From the NCBI GenBank assembly GCA_013697735.1, contig JACCWH010000152.1, positions 1-64,000 of the forward strand: a stretch of DNA of 64,000 bases. The letters are read 5' to 3'. A program made the translations under genes and the position numbers. Shown in pieces: positions 17,637 through 24,411 of this stretch. Under the pieces are notes generated by a model that was not told the origin of the DNA, searched no databases, and worked only from the letters and a program-made list of their open reading frames with translations. This stretch comes from Trueperaceae bacterium (GTDB lineage: Bacteria > Deinococcota > Deinococci > Deinococcales > Trueperaceae). Position 1 is the first letter of the stretch, and each line of letters begins with the position of its first letter.

Positions 17637-18215
17637 GTGAGTCATTACTTCGCCTACCTCGCCCGCATGAAGTTCATCCAACGCTGGGGATTGATGCGCA
17701 ACACGCGCGTCGAGAACATCCAGGAGCACAGTCTGCAGGTCGCGATGATCGCGCACGCGCTGGCTCTCGCCGAGAACGCGTTCTTCGGCGGCACGGTCGA
17801 TCCCGCTCGCACCACCGTGCTCGCGGTCTTCCACGACGCCGAAGAGGTCATCACCGGCGACCTACCGACGCCGATCAAGTACTTCAACCCGGCCGTGAAG
17901 GAGGCGGTCGACGGCCTCGAGGAGGTCGCCAAGCGCCGGCTCATGAGCATGGTGCCCGACACGCTCGCCGAACACTACGAAGGCATCTACTTCGCACGCT
18001 CCGAAGACGCAGACGCCTGGCGGATGGTCAAGCTCGCCGACCGCCTCTGCGCCTACCTCAAGTGCCTCGAGGAGTCCAAGGCCGGCAACCGCGAGTTCGC
18101 GCGCGCACAGGAGACGATCCGTGCGAGCCTCGATGGGTTGCACGAGCCGGTCGTCGACTACTTCCTCGAAACGTTCGTGCCGAGCTTCCTGCTGACACTC
18201 GACGAACTGAACTGA
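17637..18215 (+). CDS. yfbR: 5'-deoxynucleotidase YfbR (HD domain)
   Basis: This HD-domain phosphatase removes phosphate from deoxyribonucleoside 5'-monophosphates and helps dNTP homeostasis. The 192-aa product is close to the E. coli enzyme throughout. It has RW at residues 16-17 (base selection), metal ligands His31 (IQEHSLQVAM), His66-Asp67 (FHDAEEVITGDLPTPIKYF) and Asp135 (KLADRLCAYLKCLEE), and the C-terminal DYFLETFVPSFLLTLDEL. The GTG start is set by the -10 box 6 nt upstream. It is a stand-alone gene between rodA and mgtE. Confidence 0.93.
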   Translation: MSHYFAYLARMKFIQRWGLMRNTRVENIQEHSLQVAMIAHALALAENAFFGGTVDPARTTVLAVFHDAEEVITGDLPTPIKYFNPAVKEAVDGLEEVAKRRLMSMVPDTLAEHYEGIYFARSEDADAWRMVKLADRLCAYLKCLEESKAGNREFARAQETIRASLDGLHEPVVDYFLETFVPSFLLTLDELN

Positions 18216-18238
18216 AGCGCCCGCTCGAACACCACCGT

Positions 18239-18254
18239 CGCCCCCCAGGGGGCG
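18239..18254 (+). terminator. Short GC hairpin after yfbR
   Basis: CGCCCC-CCAG-GGGGCG, a 6-bp stem with a 4-nt loop, sits 24 nt past the yfbR stop and just before the mgtE promoter. No U-tract follows, so this is only a candidate terminator. Confidence 0.35.
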
Positions 18255-18267
18255 CCGAAGCGCGCGG

Positions 18268-18273
18268 TACACT
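18268..18273 (+). promoter_or_regulatory. Probable -10 box (TACACT) of mgtE
   Basis: TACACT is followed by about 75 nt of leader before the mgtE ATG, so this gene, unlike many neighbours, has a real 5' UTR. The leader is too short for the known M-box magnesium riboswitch. Confidence 0.4.
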
Positions 18274-18348
18274 ACACGCCGGTCACCTCGCACCGAGCGG
18301 CCGATCTCACCGCTGGAAGGAGCGTGCGCACCATGCCTGGAGTTGCCG

Positions 18349-19740
18349 ATGACCCTCCCAGTCCCCGCACGCGAACTGACGAACGAGCTCAGCGATCTGA
18401 TCGCAGCGCGTCGATTCGAAGCCGTCAAGGAACTCCTGGCTGAGTACGGCCCGCCCGACATCGGCGAAGCCATCGACCGCCTCTCCGACGACGAGGAGGC
18501 GATCGCATTCCGTCTCTTGCCGAAGGAAACTGCCTGGCAGGTCTTCGAGTACCTCTCGTTCGATGCGCAGGAACGATTGCTGCATACGCTCTCCGATACC
18601 GACGCCGCGGTCATTCTCGAGGAGATGTCGGCCGACGACCGCACCGCACTCCTCGAGGAGCTCCCGGGCAAGCTGACGCGTCGGCTGCTGTTCCTCCTCT
18701 CGCCCGAGGAGCGACGACGTGCCGTGCAGCTCCTCGGCTACCCGGAGGATTCGATCGGCCGCGTGATGACACCCGATTACGTGCGCGTCAAGCCGCACTG
18801 GAGCGTGAAGGACACGCTCGAGCACATACGCAGCTTCGGCCACGACTCCGAGACGCTCAACGTCGTGTACGTGGTTCGGCCCGACGGCGTGCTCGTCGAC
18901 GACCTCCGCATCCGACAGCTGCTCACAGTCGATCCGACGACGCCCGTCTCGGCGCTCATGGACGACCAGTTCGTGGCGCTCAACGTGCTCGACGATGAAG
19001 AGTCGGCGGTCGCCGTGTTCCGGAAGCACGATCGCGTGGCGCTGCCGGTCGTCGACACGAGCGGCATCCTCGTCGGCATCGTGACGGTCGACGACGTGAT
19101 CGACATCCTCGAGCGCGAGGCGACCGAGGACTTCCAGAGATTGGGGGGCGTGGAGGCGCTCGACGATCCGTACCTCGACGTGCCGATCTTGACGATGGTG
19201 CGCAAGCGCGGCGTGTGGCTCGTGATCCTGCTGTTCGGTGGGATGCTCACCGCCGAGGCGATGACCTTCTACGAGGAGCAGCTCGCGAGCGCCGTGGTGC
19301 TGGCGATCTTCCTCCCGCTCATCATCGCGTCGGGAGGGAACAGCGGTTCACAGGCGGCGACGCTGATCACGCGGGCACTCGCGCTCGGCGAGGTGCGCCT
19401 CCGCGACTGGTGGCGCGTGATGCGTCGCGAGGTGGCGTCGGGACTGCTCCTGGGCCTGCTGCTCGGTGTGCTCGGCTTCGTGCGGATCGCGCTGTGGGCG
19501 CTCGCGTTCGACGCCTACGGCGAGCACTGGCTGCTGGTGGCGATCACGGTAGGGGTTTCGCTCGTCGGTGTGGTGGTGTGGGGGTCGCTGTCCGGATCGC
19601 TCTTGCCGCTCCTCCTCAAGCGCCTCGGCGCCGACCCGGCGACCTCGTCGGCGCCCTTCATCGCCACGCTCGTCGACGTGACGGGAATCATCATCTTCTT
19701 CAGCATCGCGATGGTGTTCCTGAGCGGGACGCTCCTCTGA
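18349..19740 (+). CDS. mgtE: Magnesium transporter MgtE
   Basis: MgtE is a Mg2+-gated Mg2+ channel. The 463-aa protein has the N-terminal superhelical MgtE_N domain (about 20-130), two CBS domains (IGRVMTPDYVRV to VDDVIDILE, about 135-255) and five C-terminal membrane helices. The family signature PLIIASGGNSGSQAATLITRAL lines the pore. The ATG at 18349 is favoured by GGAG 6 nt upstream and follows a TTG that also opens the frame. Acidic residues of the cytosolic Mg sensor are abundant in the N domain. It is monocistronic and converges with the YfiT-like gene. Confidence 0.93.
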   Translation: MTLPVPARELTNELSDLIAARRFEAVKELLAEYGPPDIGEAIDRLSDDEEAIAFRLLPKETAWQVFEYLSFDAQERLLHTLSDTDAAVILEEMSADDRTALLEELPGKLTRRLLFLLSPEERRRAVQLLGYPEDSIGRVMTPDYVRVKPHWSVKDTLEHIRSFGHDSETLNVVYVVRPDGVLVDDLRIRQLLTVDPTTPVSALMDDQFVALNVLDDEESAVAVFRKHDRVALPVVDTSGILVGIVTVDDVIDILEREATEDFQRLGGVEALDDPYLDVPILTMVRKRGVWLVILLFGGMLTAEAMTFYEEQLASAVVLAIFLPLIIASGGNSGSQAATLITRALALGEVRLRDWWRVMRREVASGLLLGLLLGVLGFVRIALWALAFDAYGEHWLLVAITVGVSLVGVVVWGSLSGSLLPLLLKRLGADPATSSAPFIATLVDVTGIIIFFSIAMVFLSGTLL

Positions 19741-19768
19741 CCCGACTGCGAGCGGAGAGGACTCGGCC

Positions 19769-20281
19769 TCACAGCGCGAAGTGCTCGCGCGCCTGCCGTA
19801 TCTGCGCCACGTGGTGCATGCCGTGCCAGGCGTAGGTGAGCGGAATGCGCCACGCGGGGCGGGCGGTTCCGCCGGGCACGGTCCACGGCCGCTCCAAGTC
19901 GGCAGGCGACATGCTCCGCAGCACCTCTACCCAGCGCACGTGCAGCGCCGAGACGAGCGCGAGCGACGGGTCGGGCGGGAGTGCGCCGTCGGCGAGACGG
20001 GACCACGCGACCTCGTCGTAGGGGCGCACGGTGGGGCCGTCCTCGGTGAGGAGGAGTTTCGTGCGTACGAAGGCGTTCAGGTGGCTGTCGCCGACATGGT
20101 GGACGAGGTGGCGGATCGACCACGCACCTTCACGAATCGGATGATCGAGGTCGCCGCACCCGTCGACTACGGCGCGGAGCTCCGCAGGCAATGCCTCGAT
20201 CCGGTCGATTGCGAGCATGACCGTGCCCAGGTCGAGGCTGGTGGGGAACTCGACACGTCCGATGGGGTAGACCTCGAGCAT
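19769..20281 (-). CDS. YfiT/BstA-like DinB-superfamily metal-dependent hydrolase
   Basis: A four-helix DinB-superfamily protein of 170 aa, closest to the YfiT family. It has YPIGRVEFP at the N terminus, REGAWSIRHLVHHVGDSHLNAFVR (first metal His) and YAWHGMHHVAQI at the C terminus (two further His ligands). YfiT-like proteins are linked to bacillithiol chemistry in Firmicutes, and Deinococcus also makes bacillithiol. A thiol-transferase role is therefore possible but unproven. ATG 20281 is selected because GGAGG sits 5 nt upstream. ATGs further upstream have no such site. Confidence 0.82.
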   Translation of the reverse strand: MLEVYPIGRVEFPTSLDLGTVMLAIDRIEALPAELRAVVDGCGDLDHPIREGAWSIRHLVHHVGDSHLNAFVRTKLLLTEDGPTVRPYDEVAWSRLADGALPPDPSLALVSALHVRWVEVLRSMSPADLERPWTVPGGTARPAWRIPLTYAWHGMHHVAQIRQAREHFAL

Positions 20282-20457
20282 GCGGACCTCCGCGACCATC
20301 GTACGGTGAACGACTGGCTCCACGCCCTGCGCGCCCCGCGCTCGGGTTCGCGCCGACATGTGAGCGCTACGTGCCGTGGGGCGCTGCGTACGTGCATCAT
20401 GAGGGGAGCGGGCGCCGCGACACCGTCGACGGCGACCCGACACCGAAGGAGGACCAC

Positions 20458-20607
20458 ATGCTGTGGACCATCGCTGTCATCCTCGTCGTGCTCTGGTTGC
20501 TCGGCGTAGTGACCAACTTCGTCGTGGGTGGATTCATCCACGTACTGCTCGTCATCGCCGTCATCGTCGTGCTCGTGCGGCTGTTCACCGGACGTAGTCC
20601 AGCGTAG
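20458..20607 (+). CDS. Lmo0937-family small membrane protein
   Basis: A 49-aa hydrophobic protein with two transmembrane helices (MLWTIAVILVVLWLLGVV and HVLLVIAVIVVLVRLF) ending in a short basic tail. The size, the start MLWTIA and the central GGFIHVLLVI segment match the Lmo0937 family, often stress-induced in other bacteria. Function unknown. AAGGAGG lies 6 nt before the ATG. It is followed 62 nt later by the DUF202 gene in the same direction. Confidence 0.8.
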   Translation: MLWTIAVILVVLWLLGVVTNFVVGGFIHVLLVIAVIVVLVRLFTGRSPA

Positions 20608-20669
20608 GGCAGACCGACGATTCCAGCCAGGGTTCGAGTGACGACTCCCAGGAGCGGTCGCGCGATCCG

Positions 20670-20999
20670 ATGCGCGCCGCTCGGCGTCGAACCCTGCTCG
20701 CCAAGGAGCGGACGTTCGCGGCGTGGGTCCGGACGGGACTAGCGGCGGTGGCCGTCGGGTTCGGCGCAGCCCGACTCCTCGATGACGTGCAGCCGCAGTG
20801 GCTCGTCCTCGTCGCCAGCATCACGCTCATCACAGCAGGCATCATGTGCCTCGGGTTCGGGTTCTGGAGCTTCCGTGCGACGCTCCGAGAACTCGCGTCC
20901 GAAGGCGTGCACGGTATGTCGATCCGGCTCGTCGGTCTCTTCACGCTCATGCTCGTGTTCGCGGCCGCCGTCGGGCTCGTGCTCGTGCTGATGAATTGA
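20670..20999 (+). CDS. DUF202 (YidH-like) membrane protein
   Basis: A 109-aa inner-membrane protein with three predicted helices and the DUF202 signature LAKERTFAAWVRTGLAAVAVGFG near the N terminus. Members are of unknown function and often sit near other small stress or membrane proteins, as here. The ATG used is the first in frame. A possible AGGAG lies about 15 nt before it, so a slightly earlier non-ATG start cannot be excluded. Confidence 0.8.
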   Translation: MRAARRRTLLAKERTFAAWVRTGLAAVAVGFGAARLLDDVQPQWLVLVASITLITAGIMCLGFGFWSFRATLRELASEGVHGMSIRLVGLFTLMLVFAAAVGLVLVLMN

Positions 21000-21087
21000 A
21001 CCTGGGCGGACCATGTCGATGGTGCAGTCGCGGTAGCCTGACCTCGAGTGCGCCAGGGACGGCCACAGGGACCGAGAGGAGAGACGC

Positions 21088-22065
21088 ATGGCATCGATAC
21101 ACGAGCACGACCGCAGTGCGCCGGCGTCCGGAGCGAGCACGCGCCGATCGACACCCACACCACCGGAACTGCAGAGCCGCTCGTGGGCGAGTTCGCGCGT
21201 CGCAATCGCAGCCGTGGTGATCGTTCCCCTGATCGGGTTCGTCGCAGCGGTCGCGTTCGCGTGGTCGCGCGGCGGCATCACCCTCCTCGACATGGTGTTG
21301 TTCGCACTCTTCTACCTCTTGACGGGATTCGGTATCACCGTCGGGTTCCACAGGCTCTTCACCCACCAATCGTTCCGAGCCGTGCCGTGGCTGCGCGCGA
21401 CACTCGGCATCCTGGGGTGCATGGCCGTCCAGGGCCCCGTCGTGAACTGGGTCGCCGACCACCGGAAGCACCATCGCTTCAGCGATCACGAAGGCGATCC
21501 TCACAGCCCGAACCTCCTCGACGATCACGGGCTCTTCGGCACCCTCGGTGGACTGTGGCACGCGCACGTCGGCTGGCTCTTCGCGGCGGGCCGGAGCGAG
21601 GCACGAACGTACGCACCGGACTTGCTCAAGGACCCGGTCATCACCTTCATCGACAAGTACTACGGCGTCTGGATGCTCGCATCGTTCCTCCTTCCGGGCG
21701 TGCTCGCCTTCGCCCTCACGGGCCAGGTCGCCGCCGCGATCGGCGCGTTCCTCTTCGCCGGCATGGCGCGCGTCTTCCTGCTCCATCACGCGACGTGGAG
21801 CGTGAACTCCGTCTGCCACACCTTCGGTGCGCGTGCCTTCGAGACGAAGGACCGTAGCCGCAACCACCCAGTGGTCGGCCTCCTCGGCCTCGGCGAAGGC
21901 TGGCACAACAACCACCACGCGTTCCCTGCTTCGGCGCGGCACGGCCTCGAGAAGGGCCAGTTCGACCTGAGTTGGGAGATCATCCGACTCTTCCAACGCC
22001 TCGGTTGGGTCCACGAGGTCCGGCTCCCGCAGCCGGAGCGGGTGGCGCAAGCGCGGCAGGCCTGA
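21088..22065 (+). CDS. Acyl-CoA/acyl-lipid desaturase (delta-9 type)
   Basis: This membrane di-iron fatty-acid desaturase of 325 aa introduces a double bond into saturated acyl chains and so tunes membrane fluidity. All three histidine boxes are present: HRLFTH, HRKHH and EGWHNNHHAFP, between paired hydrophobic segments. The N-terminal 35 residues are polar and low in complexity. GAGAGGAGAG precedes the ATG. It may follow the DUF202 gene on one transcript or have its own promoter. No ferredoxin or reductase partner is adjacent. Confidence 0.92.
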   Translation: MASIHEHDRSAPASGASTRRSTPTPPELQSRSWASSRVAIAAVVIVPLIGFVAAVAFAWSRGGITLLDMVLFALFYLLTGFGITVGFHRLFTHQSFRAVPWLRATLGILGCMAVQGPVVNWVADHRKHHRFSDHEGDPHSPNLLDDHGLFGTLGGLWHAHVGWLFAAGRSEARTYAPDLLKDPVITFIDKYYGVWMLASFLLPGVLAFALTGQVAAAIGAFLFAGMARVFLLHHATWSVNSVCHTFGARAFETKDRSRNHPVVGLLGLGEGWHNNHHAFPASARHGLEKGQFDLSWEIIRLFQRLGWVHEVRLPQPERVAQARQA

Positions 22066-22124
22066 CGAGACCGCAGGCTCCTGCCCCGCGCGTCACGCGC
22101 GCGTCGTACGAGCTGCGCCCGCGC

Positions 22125-22955
22125 TCAGCCGCTCACGTCGAGCACGGTGAGTTCCGCCGGGCACGCCACCCGGAGCGGGACCAGGGTGACGCCGAGTCCA
22201 CGCGAGACGTAGCCGCGACCCGGGCCCGAGACCCAGCCCGCCAGGAAGCGGCGTCCGTAGCGCGATGAGGTGAAGATCGGCCCGACGAGCGGTATGCGGA
22301 TCTGGCCCCCGTGCGTGTGGCCGCAGAGCGTCAGATCGACGTCGGTTGGAATGTCGGGGAGCGCGTCGGGATTGTGCGACACCAAGATGCACGCGGCGCC
22401 GTTCGGACGCTCTGCCAGCGCGGCGGGTATGTCGGGCCGGCCGCTCCGTACGTCGTCGATTCCGGCGAGGAAGAGGTCGTCTCGGACCCTCACGCCTCGA
22501 TTGCGCAGCACCGTGATGCCCGCTTCGGAGAGCATGCGCTCGAACTCGCCGAGTCGGCGAAAGCGCGCATGATCGTGATTCCCCCACACCGTGAACACGC
22601 CCAAGGGTGCGTCGAGTGCGGCGAGTGCCGCGAGGAGCGGTTTCGGATTCGTCGGTCCCATCGCGTCGACGAGATCGCCGCCGAGGACGACGAGGTCGGG
22701 ACGCTCCCGCATCGTGGCGTCCACCCAAGCGGTGACGGAGCCAGCGCGCACGTAGGGTCCGTAATGGAGGTCGGTGAGGAACGCTATGCGCACCGGTTCC
22801 GCGAGCCCAGGGATGTGCATGGACGGACGTTCGACCGCGAATCGATAGGCCTCACCAGTGGCGTACCCGGTCGCCACGGCCCCGACACCGGTCAGTGCAG
22901 CGATGAGGAAGCGCCGTCGTGACATTCGTTCTGGAGGCGAATCGGTCGCAGGCAT
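22125..22955 (-). CDS. Tat-exported metallophosphoesterase (YkuE/YaeI-like)
   Basis: This calcineurin-like phosphoesterase of 276 aa has a twin-arginine leader (SRRRFLIAALTG). The metal-binding blocks are all present: FLTDLHYG, GGDLVDAMG, WGNHDHARF, LVSHNPDALP and CGHTHGGQIRIP. YkuE and YaeI relatives act at the outer face of the membrane, and YaeI hydrolyses UDP-diacylglucosamine-like lipids. The substrate here is unknown. Two starts are possible: 22955, or 22925, which begins at MSRRRF. TAGAGT lies 10 nt before 22955. Confidence 0.86.
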   Translation of the reverse strand: MPATDSPPERMSRRRFLIAALTGVGAVATGYATGEAYRFAVERPSMHIPGLAEPVRIAFLTDLHYGPYVRAGSVTAWVDATMRERPDLVVLGGDLVDAMGPTNPKPLLAALAALDAPLGVFTVWGNHDHARFRRLGEFERMLSEAGITVLRNRGVRVRDDLFLAGIDDVRSGRPDIPAALAERPNGAACILVSHNPDALPDIPTDVDLTLCGHTHGGQIRIPLVGPIFTSSRYGRRFLAGWVSGPGRGYVSRGLGVTLVPLRVACPAELTVLDVSG

Positions 22956-23012
22956 GGGCAGCGCGACTCTACCAGCAGGCGGCGTGTCGGTCGGCAGCGC
23001 GCGCGGCGCAGC

Positions 23013-23798
23013 TCAGGTGGCCTGGGGCCCGAGCCCATCGTGCTCGGCGCCGGCGCGGGCACCTCTACGGAGCTCGTCGTCACGTTCCGGCGCGTCGAGC
23101 CGGCGGCGCGGCACGTCGATCGCGAAGCCCTGGAGGTGCGTCACACCGATATCGTGCAGGAGGTCGCGCAGGGAAACGTCTTCGACGCCTTCGGCCACCA
23201 CGATCCCGAAGCGCTCCGTTGCTCGCTGGATGAAGCGGACGGTGCGCTCTCGCTCCTCCGGATCGCGCAGAAGCGTCACGATGCTGCGGTCGAGCTTGAT
23301 CCCGTCGACGGGAACCTCTTCACGAAAGCGTGTGCTCATGTCGTACCGGGTCACGTCGTCGAGGACCACGAGACCGCACTGCTCGCGCAAAGCGGCTACG
23401 CTCGCCCAGAGCGAAGCACTGTCGCGCATGCGCTGCTCCGTCAGTTCGATGATCATTCGTGCCTGCACGTCGGCCCGAAGCGCCTCGAGCGTCACGACGG
23501 CGCTCGGGTGCGAGACCTGCCGCGGGCTCAGGTTGATGCTCACCCTGGTCTCGGGATTCGTCCGCAGCGTCTCGGCAGCCCGTTCGATGGTGAACCGCGT
23601 GAAGTCGGCTTGGTGATTGGGGCTCAACCAGTACGGCAGGATGTCGAGCGGGCCTCGAATGGTGCCATCGGCGAGATGCCAGCGTACGAGGGATTCGAAC
23701 CAGTCACTCGACGAATCGTGAATGGCGGCGATGCGCTGAAACTGGAAGTGCAGTTCGTCGAGCGGCGGAGGATGGTGTGATGGCGACACCTGGCTCAT
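23013..23798 (-). CDS. Stand-alone EAL-domain c-di-GMP phosphodiesterase
   Basis: A 261-aa protein made of one EAL domain with no GGDEF or obvious sensor. Catalytic blocks are kept: the EAL-position ESL at Glu35, NLSPRQ, ELTEQ, VLDDV, GIKLDRSIV and VAEGVED. It should therefore hydrolyse cyclic di-GMP. A C-terminal 30-aa charged tail has no known fold. It lies 60 nt downstream of the small exported peptide gene in the same direction, with a short hairpin between them. The pair may be co-transcribed. Confidence 0.85.
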   Translation of the reverse strand: MSQVSPSHHPPPLDELHFQFQRIAAIHDSSSDWFESLVRWHLADGTIRGPLDILPYWLSPNHQADFTRFTIERAAETLRTNPETRVSINLSPRQVSHPSAVVTLEALRADVQARMIIELTEQRMRDSASLWASVAALREQCGLVVLDDVTRYDMSTRFREEVPVDGIKLDRSIVTLLRDPEERERTVRFIQRATERFGIVVAEGVEDVSLRDLLHDIGVTHLQGFAIDVPRRRLDAPERDDELRRGARAGAEHDGLGPQAT

Positions 23799-23830
23799 AG
23801 GGGTACGTCGGGGTGAGGAGAAGTCATCGC

Positions 23831-23845
23831 GAGGCGTGGCGCCTC
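23831..23845 (-). terminator. Small hairpin between peptide gene and EAL gene
   Basis: GAGGCG (23831-23836) pairs with CGCCTC (23840-23845) around a 3-nt loop, 13 nt past the peptide stop. It could trim read-through into the EAL gene, but no U-run follows. Confidence 0.3.
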
Positions 23846-23858
23846 CGGCACGCCGTCG

Positions 23859-24005
23859 TCAGCCGACGTCGATGTCGTCGTGCTGGCTGGAGCTGTCGGC
23901 GAACGTGATCGCGGTGGGCTGCAGCAGGCTGCTGGTGCCAGCGGCGGCGCCGACGAGGGTGAAGGCGATGAGCGTGGTCCGCAGGATGTGCTTGAACGTC
24001 GACAT
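23859..24005 (-). CDS. Small putatively exported peptide (48 aa)
   Basis: A short ORF with a good ribosome-binding site (GGGAGG, about 9 nt before the ATG). It encodes a basic start, a hydrophobic core (TTLIAFTLVGAAAG) and an acidic tail ending SSSQHDDIDVG. The form is that of a signal peptide with a mature segment of about 25 aa or less. It has no family match that I recognise. It is divergent from the BTAD-like regulator across a perfect inverted repeat and upstream of an EAL gene. A signalling role is an inference from context only. Confidence 0.55.
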   Translation of the reverse strand: MSTFKHILRTTLIAFTLVGAAAGTSSLLQPTAITFADSSSQHDDIDVG

Positions 24006-24060
24006 GTGTGGGGCCTCCCGTGCGTGAGATGGCAAACGGTACCGAGCGGGGCGCTCCAAA

Positions 24061-24107
24061 CCCGCTCCATCACCGCGCCGTACGGGGCGGCGCGGTGATG
24101 GAGCGGG
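24061..24107. repeat. Perfect 20-bp inverted repeat in divergent intergenic region
   Basis: Bases 24061-24080 are the exact reverse complement of 24088-24107, with a 7-nt spacer (TACGGGG). The repeat lies between a possible leftward -10 (TACCGT, 24036-24041, minus strand) and a possible rightward -10 (TACCCT, 24116-24121), so it covers both -35 regions. It sits upstream of the genes on both sides, so a transcription terminator makes little sense. A regulator binding site is more likely. Confidence 0.75.
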
Positions 24108-24150
24108 GGTTCGTCTACCCTGCAGGCACTCTCGAGGAGGTACACCTTTC

Positions 24151-24342
24151 ATGACACGTGAAGACGCCATGCAGCAGCTCGCCCAATCGACGGACTTCGA
24201 GTTCCGGTACGGGAAGGTCGTCGTTCGGCGCGTCGGGCTGATCGACCGTATCGACCAGATCGACCGACGTGAGAGCGACGCCGGTCGTCACCGTGTGCCG
24301 CTGGCGTCGTCGCTCGGATCGACGGCGTCACGGGCGGCGTGA
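24151..24342 (+). CDS. Hypothetical 63-aa protein
   Basis: A short ORF with a clear GAGGAGG about 10 nt before the ATG and a TACCCT -10 box further upstream. The product is charged and shows no recognised domain. Its middle is coded by three tandem 9-bp units (ATCGACCNN), giving I-D-R/Q repeats. It ends 69 nt before the TPR/BTAD-like regulator gene and may be its leader gene. It could also be non-coding leader sequence, since the C-terminal half looks poorly constrained. Confidence 0.4.
   Translation: MTREDAMQQLAQSTDFEFRYGKVVVRRVGLIDRIDQIDRRESDAGRHRVPLASSLGSTASRAA
24241..24267 (+). repeat. Three tandem 9-bp repeats (ATCGACCNN)
   Basis: Units at 24241-24249, 24250-24258 and 24259-24267 share ATCGACC and differ only in the last two bases. 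They lie inside the 63-aa ORF, between the inverted repeat and the regulator gene. Confidence 0.6.
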
Positions 24343-24399
24343 TCGGGGTTCGAGTGCGCTAGCGACGACGCGTCCGCCGCACCTCGTGCTTCGACCCGA

Positions 24400-24405
24400 T
24401 ATCGT
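24400..24405 (+). promoter_or_regulatory. -10 box (TATCGT) of the TPR/BTAD-like regulator
   Basis: TATCGT ends exactly 6 nt before the GTG start at 24412. It implies a leaderless transcript separate from the upstream 63-aa ORF. Confidence 0.5.
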
Positions 24406-24411
24406 GCAGCC

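Noticed and set aside
18216-18348. M-box (Mg2+) riboswitch before mgtE
   Set aside because: The leader after the likely -10 is only about 75 nt and lacks the multi-helix M-box layout.
23680-23705. tRNA-like TTCGAA motif
   Set aside because: It lies inside the EAL coding sequence with no surrounding stems.
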